Assembly (NCBI GenBank): GCA_050330095.1
Contig: JBHJOC010000112.1
Coordinates: 1-18,966, forward strand
DNA length: 18,966 bases
Direction of reading: 5' to 3'
From: JBCBWG01 sp036804185
Lineage (GTDB): Bacteria > Pseudomonadota > Alphaproteobacteria > Rhizobiales > Hyphomicrobiaceae
How positions within the stretch are numbered: the first letter of the stretch is position 1; every line of letters starts with the position of its first letter. Both the position numbers and the translations under genes were made by a program. Of the stretch, positions 7,501-14,358 are shown one piece after another. Below the pieces are notes generated by a model. It searched no databases and was not told the origin of the DNA. It worked only from the letters and a program-made list of their open reading frames with translations.

Positions 7501-8265
7501 ATGGGCAGACTTGAGGGCAGGATCGCTGTCGTAACGGGCGCTGCAAATGGCATCGGCCGCGGAATCGTGGAGCGGTTTCATCGCGAAGGCGCAACCGTGT
7601 TCGTGACAGACCGCGACCTCGCAGCGGCCGACCGCGTTGCGCACCACCTCAATGCCGAGACCGATCCGCACATGCGCGCCGTCGCACTGGCATGTGACGT
7701 GACCAAGGGGCAGGACATCTCAGCCATGTTCCGGGCCATCGCAGCAAGGTTCGGCAGGATCGACGTGCTGGTCAACAACGCCGGCCTCAACGTGCGCGGC
7801 GATTTCCGCCATATGAGCGACGCCGACTGGGAGACCATCCGCGAGGTCAATCTCGATGGCGTGGTTCGCATCGCGCGGGACGGATTCGATCTCCTGCGCG
7901 CGTCGGGGCGGGCGTCCCTCATCAACGTGGCCTCGATCATGGGCCATCGGGGCCTGCGCCAGTTGGCGGGTTATTCCGCGACCAAGGGCGCAGTCTCCGC
8001 GCTGACCCGGGCGCTCGCCGTAGAATATGCCCCGTTTGCAATCCGCGTGAACGCACTTGCACCGGGTTTCATCGAGACTGCGTTGACAGCTCGGGTCCTG
8101 CGCAACCCGGCGATCAGCAAGGCCTTGCTTGACCAGACGCCGCTCAGACGGTTTGGCAGCGAGCACGAGGTGGCGGCCGTCGCGCTGTTTCTTGCAAGTG
8201 ACGACGCGAGCTTCGTGACAGGAGCTGAAATCGCCGTCGACGGCGGCATGGCTGCGGGTCTCTAA
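7501..8265 (+). CDS. Short-chain dehydrogenase/reductase (SDR), FabG-like
   Basis: A classical SDR of 254 aa. I chose the ATG at 7501 because a GGAG lies 11 nt upstream and MGRLEGRIAVVTGAANGIG is the standard SDR opening; the frame from 7474 has no ribosome binding site. Visible motifs: cofactor loop TGAANGIG (12-19), an acidic residue at the end of beta-2 (VTDRD, Asp37) that suggests NAD(H) preference, NNAG (92-95), and the catalytic Ser145-Tyr158-Lys162 set. The C-terminus, GAEIAVDGGMAAGL, is typical of FabG or glucose-dehydrogenase-like members. The substrate cannot be inferred. Its stop codon is only 2 nt before the ATG of the YceI-family gene, so the two are probably translated from one message. 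Confidence 0.93.
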   Translation: MGRLEGRIAVVTGAANGIGRGIVERFHREGATVFVTDRDLAAADRVAHHLNAETDPHMRAVALACDVTKGQDISAMFRAIAARFGRIDVLVNNAGLNVRGDFRHMSDADWETIREVNLDGVVRIARDGFDLLRASGRASLINVASIMGHRGLRQLAGYSATKGAVSALTRALAVEYAPFAIRVNALAPGFIETALTARVLRNPAISKALLDQTPLRRFGSEHEVAAVALFLASDDASFVTGAEIAVDGGMAAGL

Positions 8266-8267
8266 GC

Positions 8268-8876
8268 ATGCTGAAACGCAGGGCCATCGCAATCGCGAGT
8301 TTTGTGCTGCTGGCCGCGGCCTTCGTTCCGTGGTCGGCGCTCGCGGACAATTGGCGGCTCGATCCCGATCACACCGATATCCACTTTTCGTGGGATCATT
8401 TGGGGTTATCGCGACAATCGGGCACGATCACAGACGTGTCCGGGCGGTTGTCGTTCACGCCGACCGATCCAGCAGCTGCGAAAGTCGAGTTCGCGGCCCA
8501 GGTCGCAAGCCTTTCGACGGGTGTTGCTGCCCTCGACGAAGTTCTTCGCAGCCGGGATTATTTCGACGCGCGCAGCCATCCCCGGATCACGTTCGAAAGC
8601 ACCGAGGTGACACCGGTCGGCGAACGCCAGGGCGTCATTCGCGGACAGCTCACCATCCGCGGCATCGCGCACGAGGTCGTGCTCAATACGACGTGGAACT
8701 ACACCGGCGAACACCCGCTGGCGCCCTACAATCCCGTCTATCGTGGCCAATGGGTCTCCGGTTTTACGGCAACCTCAACGATCAACCGGAGCCGGTGGGG
8801 CCTGACGCTCGCCGCGCCCTTGGTTTCTGATGAAATCCAGCTGGTTATCAACGCTGAATTCATCCGGATCGATTAA
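8268..8876 (+). CDS. Secreted YceI-family protein
   Basis: A 202-aa protein with a signal peptide (MLKRR, hydrophobic core, cleavage after A-L-A at residue 26), then a YceI/lipid-binding beta-barrel. Typical elements are WRLDPDHTDIHFSWDHLGLS near the mature N-terminus, DEVLRSRDYFDARSHPRITF in the middle, and GQLTIRGIAHEV. Known biology: YceI proteins are periplasmic lipocalin-like barrels; the Thermus homologue TT1927b binds a polyisoprenoid, and E. coli YceI is base-inducible. The gene begins 2 nt after the dehydrogenase stop, with only a weak GGGT before its start, which suggests translational coupling. No cytochrome b561 partner, which often accompanies YceI, is seen here. Confidence 0.93.
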   Translation: MLKRRAIAIASFVLLAAAFVPWSALADNWRLDPDHTDIHFSWDHLGLSRQSGTITDVSGRLSFTPTDPAAAKVEFAAQVASLSTGVAALDEVLRSRDYFDARSHPRITFESTEVTPVGERQGVIRGQLTIRGIAHEVVLNTTWNYTGEHPLAPYNPVYRGQWVSGFTATSTINRSRWGLTLAAPLVSDEIQLVINAEFIRID

Positions 8877-9034
8877 TTTGACGTCGAGATCCAATGGCTC
8901 GAATGCAACACGCCCTGCAGCGCGTCGAGCAAAAGACAGCTGAGGGCTGATAAGGCCAAGTCTGGCGCGCTATGGATGGCGGCCGGGGGAAACTTGGCGG
9001 GCCGCTGTGTCTGGGGTCATTGGGTTCCGTTTTG

Positions 9035-10333
9035 ATGATTAGCTCGCTGCGTAACGCTCGGTTTGTCCTCGGCATGTGCGCCGTCCTCGCGGCGAGCGGC
9101 TGCGCTGCGATCTCGCCGAGAAACCCGCTGCCACCAACCCTCGTTGCCACGGCCGAGGTCCCGGGACTGCCCTCCGTCCGATTCTTTGCCGACGACTTCC
9201 CGCGCGACGTGGCGGCTGCGCTGAGGCGACATTTCCCGAACGCCGGCCGGTTTGGCTCCACAAGCACGATGAGCGGCGGCCGCGAGGTCGTGGAGGTGCT
9301 GTCACTGTCAGGTGGCGGACCGAACGGAGCCTTCGGTGCTGGCGTCCTCGTCGGCTGGACAAACACAGGGCGGCGGCCGGAGTTCGAAGCCGTCACTGGC
9401 GTGAGCGCCGGAGCGTTGATCGCGCCGTTCGCGTTCCTCGGACCGCAGTACGATCACGTGCTCGAAGAAATCTGGACGGCTTATGAGACCAAGGACCTGA
9501 TCAGGGCATCGATCGTGCCGGGGCTGCTTGGTGGCGACTCCCTCGTCGACACGGAGCCGCTGGCCGATCTCATGGCGCACTACGTTGACGAGGCGTTGCT
9601 GCGGGAGATCGCGAGCCAGTATCGCCGTGGGCGCCTGCTTCTTGTGTTAACGACCAATCTCGACGCTCAGCGCCCGGTTGTCTGGAACATGGGCGAAATC
9701 GCCGCTGCCGGCTCGCCGGAGGGACTAGCCCTGTTCCGCTCGGTCTTGCTCGCCTCGGCTGCAATTCCAGGCGCCTTTCCGCCGGTGCGTGTTCGGGTCA
9801 AGGCCGACGGGAACATTTACGATGAGTTGCATGTGGATGGCGGGACCTCGCGACAGATCCTCGTCTCGCCCCTCGAAGCTCCGATTCAAGCCTTCGATGC
9901 ATTCCACCCGCGAGCGCCGATCCGCCACATCTACATCATTGAGAATGGCAAGCACGCGCCGACCTACAAGCCCGTCGGGCAGACGACGATCAAGATCGCA
10001 GGCCGCGCCATCAGCACGCTGCTCCTGAATCAGACAGGCGGGGAACTTTACCGGGTCTACCGCCGGGTGAAGGATGCTGGCGCCGCTTTCCACTATCTGT
10101 CGATCCCGGTTGAGTTCCCCTATGAACCGGCTGAGGTTTTCGATCGAGGATACCAGACGAAGTTGTTCGAGGCTGGCCGCGCGATCGGAGCCTCCGGGCG
10201 GCGTTGGATGGACCGCCCGCCGGAGTTGGTTCCATCCGAACTGCGGCCACAACCCGCTGAAACACGGCCCGTACCGCGCCCGGACGGACCCGCCGTGTTC
10301 GTAGCAGATACGTTCTTTGCGGAGGTTCGCTGA
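9035..10333 (+). CDS. Patatin-like phospholipase, predicted lipoprotein
   Basis: A 432-aa protein from the ATG at 9035, chosen because it opens a lipoprotein signal peptide with the lipobox LAASGC (Cys23); the longer frame from 8972 would hide it. The Shine-Dalgarno is weak. The patatin fold shows an oxyanion loop GGGPNGAFGAG (from residue 93), the nucleophile Ser124 in GVSAG, and the catalytic Asp268 in HVDGG. Family role: serine-aspartate dyad acyl hydrolase (phospholipase A or lipid esterase). With a lipid anchor it should act at the envelope. Residue 24 is Ala, not Asp, so transport to the outer membrane is plausible. The C-terminal ~40 residues are Pro/Arg-rich and lie beyond the patatin domain. 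It is convergent with the HerA-like gene. Confidence 0.92.
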   Translation: MISSLRNARFVLGMCAVLAASGCAAISPRNPLPPTLVATAEVPGLPSVRFFADDFPRDVAAALRRHFPNAGRFGSTSTMSGGREVVEVLSLSGGGPNGAFGAGVLVGWTNTGRRPEFEAVTGVSAGALIAPFAFLGPQYDHVLEEIWTAYETKDLIRASIVPGLLGGDSLVDTEPLADLMAHYVDEALLREIASQYRRGRLLLVLTTNLDAQRPVVWNMGEIAAAGSPEGLALFRSVLLASAAIPGAFPPVRVRVKADGNIYDELHVDGGTSRQILVSPLEAPIQAFDAFHPRAPIRHIYIIENGKHAPTYKPVGQTTIKIAGRAISTLLLNQTGGELYRVYRRVKDAGAAFHYLSIPVEFPYEPAEVFDRGYQTKLFEAGRAIGASGRRWMDRPPELVPSELRPQPAETRPVPRPDGPAVFVADTFFAEVR

Positions 10334-10419
10334 GGGCCGATGCTCGCCGAGCAGGACCTCCAGAGCGTCGGGTCATTGAGCCGCCCGCCCCGGCCGCGGC
10401 ATTCTCAAGCGCGCCAGGT

Positions 10420-11910
10420 TTAGCGGCGCCCACCAAGCCCGATCGTCTTCAGCACCGCGTTCAGGCTCGACCGAAGCATCCGCTGCAGCATCGAACGGCC
10501 CATGCTGCGCGCCACCTGCTCCCCCATCGACATCCCGCCGCGTGGTCCCCGGCCGAAAACCACATTCGTCCAACTCGAGTCCGATTTCGCCTTGTCTTCC
10601 TCAAGCTTGCGTTGGGCTGCCTCCCGTTCCGCACGGCGCCGCGCAACAATCTCATGTGCGCTGTCACGGTCGATCGTCTGATCATACTTTCCGGCTACTG
10701 GGCTTCGTCCCATGACGTCGGCGCGCTCGGTGTCCGTCAGCGGGCCGATGTGGCCGGACGGAGGCCTGATCAGCGTGCGCTCGACAACCGATGGTTCGCC
10801 ACGGTTTTCGAGGAACGACACCAAGGCTTCACCGACACCGAGTTCGAGGATCGCCTTCTCGGTGTTCAGGTTTGGATTCTGCCGGAACGTCGTCGCAGCA
10901 GCACGGACGGCCCGCTGCTCACGTGGCGTAAACGCGCGTAACGCGTGCTGGATGCGGTTACCGAGCTGCGAGGACACAGTATCTGGCACGTCGAGCGGGT
11001 TCTGGGTGACGAAATAGACTCCAACACCTTTCGACCGGATCAGGCGCGCGACCTGCTCGACACGTTCAAGCAGCGCTTTTGGGGCAGAGTCGAACAGCAG
11101 GTGGGCTTCATCGAAAAAGAAGACGAGCTTCGGCTTTTCGGGGTCGCCGACCTCGGGCAGGCGTGACCAGAGCGTCGTCAGCATCCAAAGCAGGAAGGTG
11201 GCGTAGAGCTTCGGGTTCTGGAACAGCTTGTCTGCGACCAACACATTAATGAAGCCACGTCCGTCGTAGGTCGTGCGCATGAAATCGTTAAGATCGAGCG
11301 CAGGCTCGCCGAAGAACCGGTCGGCGCCTTGATCCTCAAGAACCAGCAATCGCCGCTGGATCGCGCCAATGGACGCCTGTGCAATGTTGCCATAGCGCGA
11401 GCCGAGTTCATCCCGCCGCTCGGCGATCTCTGAAAGCATGGCGCGCAAGTCTTTGAGGTCGAGCAGAGCCGCGTTCTCGTCCTCAGCGACCCTGAAGCAG
11501 ATTGCAAGCACACCCTCCTGAACCTCATTGAGGTCCATCAGACGTGCAAGCAGAAGCGACCCCATGTCGGCAATCGTCGCGCGCACGGGATGTCCGTGCT
11601 CGCCGAATACGTCCCAAAAGACGGTGGGATACCCCCGGGCCTGCCACTGATCGAACCCGATCGTCATGTTGCGCTTCAGGATGAAGTCCTTGGCCGTGCC
11701 AGACTTCGCGATACCGGAAAGATCGCCCTTGATGTCGGCGGCGAAGACTGGGACGCCGGCATCTGAAAAGCCCTCCGCGAGAACCTGCATCGTGACCGTC
11801 TTGCCGGTCCCGGTCGCACCCGTCACGAGCCCATGGCGGTTGGCCAAGCGCAAGGTGAGATATTCGGGCTTGTCGCTTTTGCCGACATAGATCTTGTCTT
11901 CTTCCAGCAT
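10420..11910 (-). CDS. HerA-like / YjgR-type (DUF853) P-loop ATPase
   Basis: A 496-aa protein. The ATG at 11910 is supported by GGAG 6 nt upstream; the longer frame to 11991 is not. Walker A is GATGTGKT (residues 31-38) and Walker B is KLVFFFDEAHLLF (Asp267-Glu268). Other family landmarks are PVFAADIKGDLSGIA after Walker A, GVYFVTQNPLDVPDTVSSQLGNRIQHALRAFTPREQ and the C-terminal amphipathic tail SMGRSMLQRMLRSSLNAVLK. These match the YjgR/DUF853 branch of the HerA/FtsK superfamily, whose E. coli member is about 500 aa. HerA proper is a hexameric DNA translocase that works with the nuclease NurA; no NurA is seen here, and the role of the YjgR branch is not well established. A 543-bp gap with many fold-backs lies upstream of its start. 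Confidence 0.93.
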   Translation of the reverse strand: MLEEDKIYVGKSDKPEYLTLRLANRHGLVTGATGTGKTVTMQVLAEGFSDAGVPVFAADIKGDLSGIAKSGTAKDFILKRNMTIGFDQWQARGYPTVFWDVFGEHGHPVRATIADMGSLLLARLMDLNEVQEGVLAICFRVAEDENAALLDLKDLRAMLSEIAERRDELGSRYGNIAQASIGAIQRRLLVLEDQGADRFFGEPALDLNDFMRTTYDGRGFINVLVADKLFQNPKLYATFLLWMLTTLWSRLPEVGDPEKPKLVFFFDEAHLLFDSAPKALLERVEQVARLIRSKGVGVYFVTQNPLDVPDTVSSQLGNRIQHALRAFTPREQRAVRAAATTFRQNPNLNTEKAILELGVGEALVSFLENRGEPSVVERTLIRPPSGHIGPLTDTERADVMGRSPVAGKYDQTIDRDSAHEIVARRRAEREAAQRKLEEDKAKSDSSWTNVVFGRGPRGGMSMGEQVARSMGRSMLQRMLRSSLNAVLKTIGLGGRR

Positions 11911-12028
11911 CAGAAGCTCCAATTCATCGTCTCGCCCCGCCTGCGCCCTCGTGAGGCGTCGCGCCTTAACTGACCTATGCGTGCGGCACACTTGTCGTTA
12001 CTCAAGGCGCGACATGCGTCACGCTACG

Positions 12029-12056
12029 ACATTGTTTTCGTTATTTTATACAATGT
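12029..12056 (-). promoter_or_regulatory. AT-rich palindrome upstream of the HerA-like gene, possible operator/promoter
   Basis: Arms acattgt (12029-12035) and acaatgt (12050-12056) are perfect 7-bp complements around a 14-nt AT-rich centre. On the minus strand this patch reads tgtataaaataacg, resembling a -10 box, about 120-145 nt before the HerA-like start codon. A dyad overlapping a putative -10 would suit a transcription factor site. The evidence is position and symmetry only. Confidence 0.35.
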
Positions 12057-12066
12057 TCTGCCCGTA

Positions 12067-12130
12067 CCGTTTGCCTTCCGTCGTTCGTTTCGGCGTCTGA
12101 CGAGGGTGACAAACGAACGATGGAAAACGG
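12067..12130. repeat. Imperfect long inverted repeat
   Basis: The core arms 12076-12090 (ttccgtcgttcgttt) and 12111-12125 (aaacgaacgatggaa) match at 14 of 15 positions, the odd one being G opposite T, around a 20-nt loop. A further ccgttt (12067-12072) can pair with aaacgg (12125-12130) across a small bulge. No T-tract flanks it. It might be a structured RNA element or a palindromic repeat. Confidence 0.6.
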
Positions 12131-12185
12131 GTCCTAGTGTTCCGTCTTCGACACTTGGTTTCCTTTGCAGCACCCGATGGACCAC

Positions 12186-12198
12186 GTGTCGGAGACAC
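12186..12198. repeat. Small perfect hairpin
   Basis: gtgtc (12186-12190), loop gga, gacac (12194-12198). It is minor by itself, but it sits between the two long fold-backs. A similar small fold-back, agtgt (12136-12140) with acact (12151-12155), lies just before. Confidence 0.35.
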
Positions 12199-12223
12199 AG
12201 GGAGCGCGAGCGATGTCATGGGT

Positions 12224-12302
12224 CTCGTGTTGCCTTTTTCACTAACGCTTGGCCGGCGAGGCCGCAGAAGGTCGAGACCAAGCGTGAGTGACGCAACACG
12301 AG
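12224..12302. repeat. Large fold-back with ~24-bp arms
   Basis: Left arm 12224-12252 and right arm 12278-12302. ctcgtgttgc (12224-12233) pairs with gcaacacgag (12293-12302), tcact (12239-12243) with agtga (12287-12291), and acgcttgg (12245-12252) with ccaagcgt (12278-12285): 23 paired positions interrupted by one mismatch and a small asymmetric bulge. The loop is 25 nt and GC-rich. It begins about 150 nt downstream of the GCS2-family stop. The + strand has a TTTTT inside the left arm, but neither end is followed by a T-tract, so an ordinary terminator is not indicated. Confidence 0.65.
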
Positions 12303-12453
12303 CCAATGCTCCGGCTACGATCCCGACAACAGGACGCGGCGCCGTTTTGTGCGAGTCACCAGTCCAGAAGCCTCAGCGCGTGTGGCATGCGCATGCCGTT
12401 TTGCAAAGACGTGACCGAGAGTTGTACCACGCAGATGCGCGCTTAAGACGTGC

Positions 12454-13617
12454 TCAGACATTGGCCGTTGCAGAAACGACGCGATCGGCAACAGCACGCA
12501 ATGCGACGTCCTGTGGATCACCGGCAGCAAGGCGTTCCGCGTAGAGCCGCTCCTGCGTGTCGGCGCTGGTTCCGCGCGCGACGATCGTGCAGGCATGCGC
12601 CACCTCGGCCCGGCAGCCGATGGCATCGGCCTCAGGGCCAATCAGCGCCAGGATTTCCCCGATCAGGTCGCCGACCGGCTCAAGCGTGCCCTTGCCGAAA
12701 TCGAACAATTTGCCCGACACCCCGTAGCGCTGCGCGCGCCAGCGGTTTTCCTTGATCAGGAAGACGGGATAATCGCGCCAGCTCTGGTTGAGCTGCCGCA
12801 AGCGATAGAGATAGCGACAGAGGCAGACGAAGATTGCAGCAACCGCCACCGCGTCATCAAGTTCGGTACAGACGTCCAGCGCCCTGAGTTCGAGGGTCGG
12901 GTGCTTGCCCGAAGGGCGCAGATCCCACCAGACCTTGCTGGCATCGTCGATGACCCCGGTCTTGATCAGAACGCCGACGGTTGCTTCGTATTCGCTCCAG
13001 CTCGTGAAGCGGTTGGGCAACCCCGTGCGGGGCAGACCGTCGATGATGACAGAACGGAAGCTCTTCAGTCCGGTTGGCTCCGTCTCCCAGAAGGGCGACG
13101 ACGTGGTGAGCGCCAGAAGATGCGGCACGAAATACCGGGCCTGGTTCATCAGATCGATGCGCACCTCATTGTCTGCGATCCCCACATGAACGTGCATGCC
13201 GCTCACGAGCATGCGCCGTCCAACGCCTGCGAGATCTGTGGCGAGAGCGACATAGCGATCGTTTTCCGTGGGCTGCGTGCTGTTGCGCTTGGCAAGAGGA
13301 TACGTCCCGGCTGCTGCAGGCGCGATACCGTAGGGCGCCGCGATCTCCGCAATCGTCCGCCGCAAGTGCGCAAGCTCGCGACGTGCCTCGGCAAACGACG
13401 TGTGCACCCGCGTGCTGACTTCGATCTGTGACTGAAGAAACTCGAGGGAGACGCTCGGTCCGAGCGCTGCGCTCCAGGCCTGCTTTAACGGCTCGGGTGC
13501 CGCAGCAAGACCACCATCGTCCAAATTCGCAAGATGATATTCCTCCTCTATCCCGAACGTGAACGCCGGTTCGACCGCACGAGCTGTCGCTGAAGGCCTA
13601 TCGAGTTCGGATCGCAT
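12454..13617 (-). CDS. GCS2-family carboxylate-amine ligase (YbdK-like glutamate-cysteine ligase)
   Basis: From the ATG at 13617 the product has 387 aa, close to E. coli YbdK (372). No good ribosome binding site is seen for this start; the frame continues to 13716, but the extra N-terminus does not look like the family. The N-terminal signature FTFGIEEEYHL (residues 19-29) carries the Glu cluster typical of GCS2 enzymes; GMHVHVGI (140-147) and the later stretch KHPTLELRALDVCTELDDA are further family hallmarks. Family knowledge: ATP-dependent ligases related to plant and proteobacterial glutamate-cysteine ligases; YbdK itself has only weak such activity, and its true substrate is unsettled. 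With gor and a GST also in this window, a link to thiol metabolism is a reasonable inference but not shown. Confidence 0.9.
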   Translation of the reverse strand: MRSELDRPSATARAVEPAFTFGIEEEYHLANLDDGGLAAAPEPLKQAWSAALGPSVSLEFLQSQIEVSTRVHTSFAEARRELAHLRRTIAEIAAPYGIAPAAAGTYPLAKRNSTQPTENDRYVALATDLAGVGRRMLVSGMHVHVGIADNEVRIDLMNQARYFVPHLLALTTSSPFWETEPTGLKSFRSVIIDGLPRTGLPNRFTSWSEYEATVGVLIKTGVIDDASKVWWDLRPSGKHPTLELRALDVCTELDDAVAVAAIFVCLCRYLYRLRQLNQSWRDYPVFLIKENRWRAQRYGVSGKLFDFGKGTLEPVGDLIGEILALIGPEADAIGCRAEVAHACTIVARGTSADTQERLYAERLAAGDPQDVALRAVADRVVSATANV

Positions 13618-14028
13618 GGGTGCACTCGCGGTCAGAAGGTGGACCGATCTCCAGACGATCGCCCTCGTCACGCTGTTCTGCCTGATTAGATCGCACCAAC
13701 TGAAACTGCGCAGCAAGCCTCTGCCGTCGCCGGCCCCGAATTATTCGGCGCGCTCGGTGGTCTGGTCAGGCCTAGCACCGGCAACCGAGACGACGTTGTG
13801 CTCCACGTGAACCCGCGGCTGCTGTTTCGTCCCCCGACAGGTGGAGTTACGAAGAGCCACGCTTCTCCAACAATCGCGGGACAACAACAAGCCTGCGTTT
13901 CCAAGAGCACGTCGACACTGCGATATTAACAAGGTGTAAATTTAATCATTCGCTCATTAAGTCTCATTGCAGGCGGCAATAGACGAGCAACCCTAGCGTC
14001 GGCTATCAAATGCCTACAACGATCACGG
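13618..14028. other. Intergenic region; no gene seen, AT-rich end before a small + strand unit
   Basis: About 410 bp between the GCS2-family start (-) and the small ORF (+), so it should hold divergent promoters. Open frames here are short and Arg/Pro-rich; none is convincing. The stretch 13921-13960 is clearly AT-rich compared with its surroundings and is followed by the dyad attgc (13966-13970) / gcaat (13976-13980), a likely place for a + strand promoter and operator. I could not fix exact -35 and -10 boxes. Confidence 0.45.
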
Positions 14029-14037
14029 ATGGTTCCG

Positions 14038-14202
14038 ATGGACCTTTCTGCAGCACGGGCGAAACTTCAGGTCACGAGTGAGACGAAACGTGCAGCCCTG
14101 GTTTGTTTCGCGTTCGCCGGGCTGTTCTTGGTGGCATCGGCTCTTGGTCTCGAGCCCCGCACTGCCGTCGAACACGTGCTGGCGCTAGTCCGAGCCGCCT
14201 GA
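14038..14202 (+). CDS. Possible small single-pass membrane protein (54 aa)
   Basis: A short frame from ATG 14038 to TGA 14200-14202. The product has a polar, charged N-terminus (MDLSAARAKLQVTSETKR), one hydrophobic segment (about residues 19-38: AALVCFAFAGLFLVASALGL) and a short tail with charged residues, as in small inner-membrane peptides. An in-frame ATG at 14029 would add three residues. The ribosome binding site is weak (acgga, 8 nt upstream). Support comes from context: an AT-rich putative promoter region upstream and a strong intrinsic terminator 65 nt downstream on the same strand. I do not recognise the family. The alternative is that the terminated transcript is a small RNA and the frame is accidental. 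Confidence 0.45.
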   Translation: MDLSAARAKLQVTSETKRAALVCFAFAGLFLVASALGLEPRTAVEHVLALVRAA

Positions 14203-14264
14203 TCAACCGATTTCTGACGCGACTGAACTCCCGCCTCACGCTCTCTACTCTCTCGCACCACCTT

Positions 14265-14295
14265 AACCGCCCGGTCCAGCCGGGCGGTTTTTTTT
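14265..14295 (+). terminator. Rho-independent terminator (+ strand)
   Basis: A perfect GC-rich stem ccgcccgg (14267-14274) / ccgggcgg (14280-14287), extended by aa/tt, closes a 5-nt loop and is followed by eight T (14288-14295). In the minus direction the stem is not followed by a T-tract, so it serves + strand transcription: the small ORF or RNA upstream, not the aldolase gene that ends at 14359. Confidence 0.93.
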
Positions 14296-14358
14296 GGCGG
14301 GTGCGTCCATCCATCCTGTTGTCCACCCGCGTGGATGCAGATGGTGAAAAACCCGCGA

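Larger units (their letters stand above)
11911..12453. other. Intergenic region with a chain of fold-back sequences
   Basis: 543 bp between the GCS2-family stop and the HerA-like start, both on -. It holds an AT-rich patch (12029-12056), unlike the GC-rich surroundings, and at least four inverted repeats listed separately. Frames on both strands (12046-12306 on -, 12137-12544 on +) are open but Arg/Pro/Ser-rich and read straight through the fold-backs, so I do not call them. The minus-strand sequence tataaaat within the AT-rich patch could be a -10 element for the HerA-like gene, but no -35 match at proper spacing is evident. Confidence 0.5.

Noticed and set aside
10334..10419. Bidirectional terminator between the convergent patatin and HerA-like genes
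   Set aside because: The 86-bp gap is GC-rich but has no stem followed by a T-run on either strand.
10420..11910. HerA-based antiphage defence system
   Set aside because: Neighbouring genes are metabolic, no Sir2, NurA or nuclease partner is present, and the sequence matches the solitary YjgR-type branch.
12046..12306. 86-aa minus-strand and overlapping 135-aa plus-strand frames in the GCS2-HerA gap
   Set aside because: Both are Arg/Pro/Ser/Thr-rich and read through palindromic DNA, which explains why both strands look similarly open.
12595..13431. 278-aa open frame on +, opposite the GCS2-family gene
   Set aside because: Composition typical of an antisense frame; the minus strand has the conserved GCS2 motifs.
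14265..14295. Terminator for the minus-strand aldolase gene
   Set aside because: On the minus strand the stem is preceded by A and not followed by a T-tract; the polarity fits + strand transcription only.
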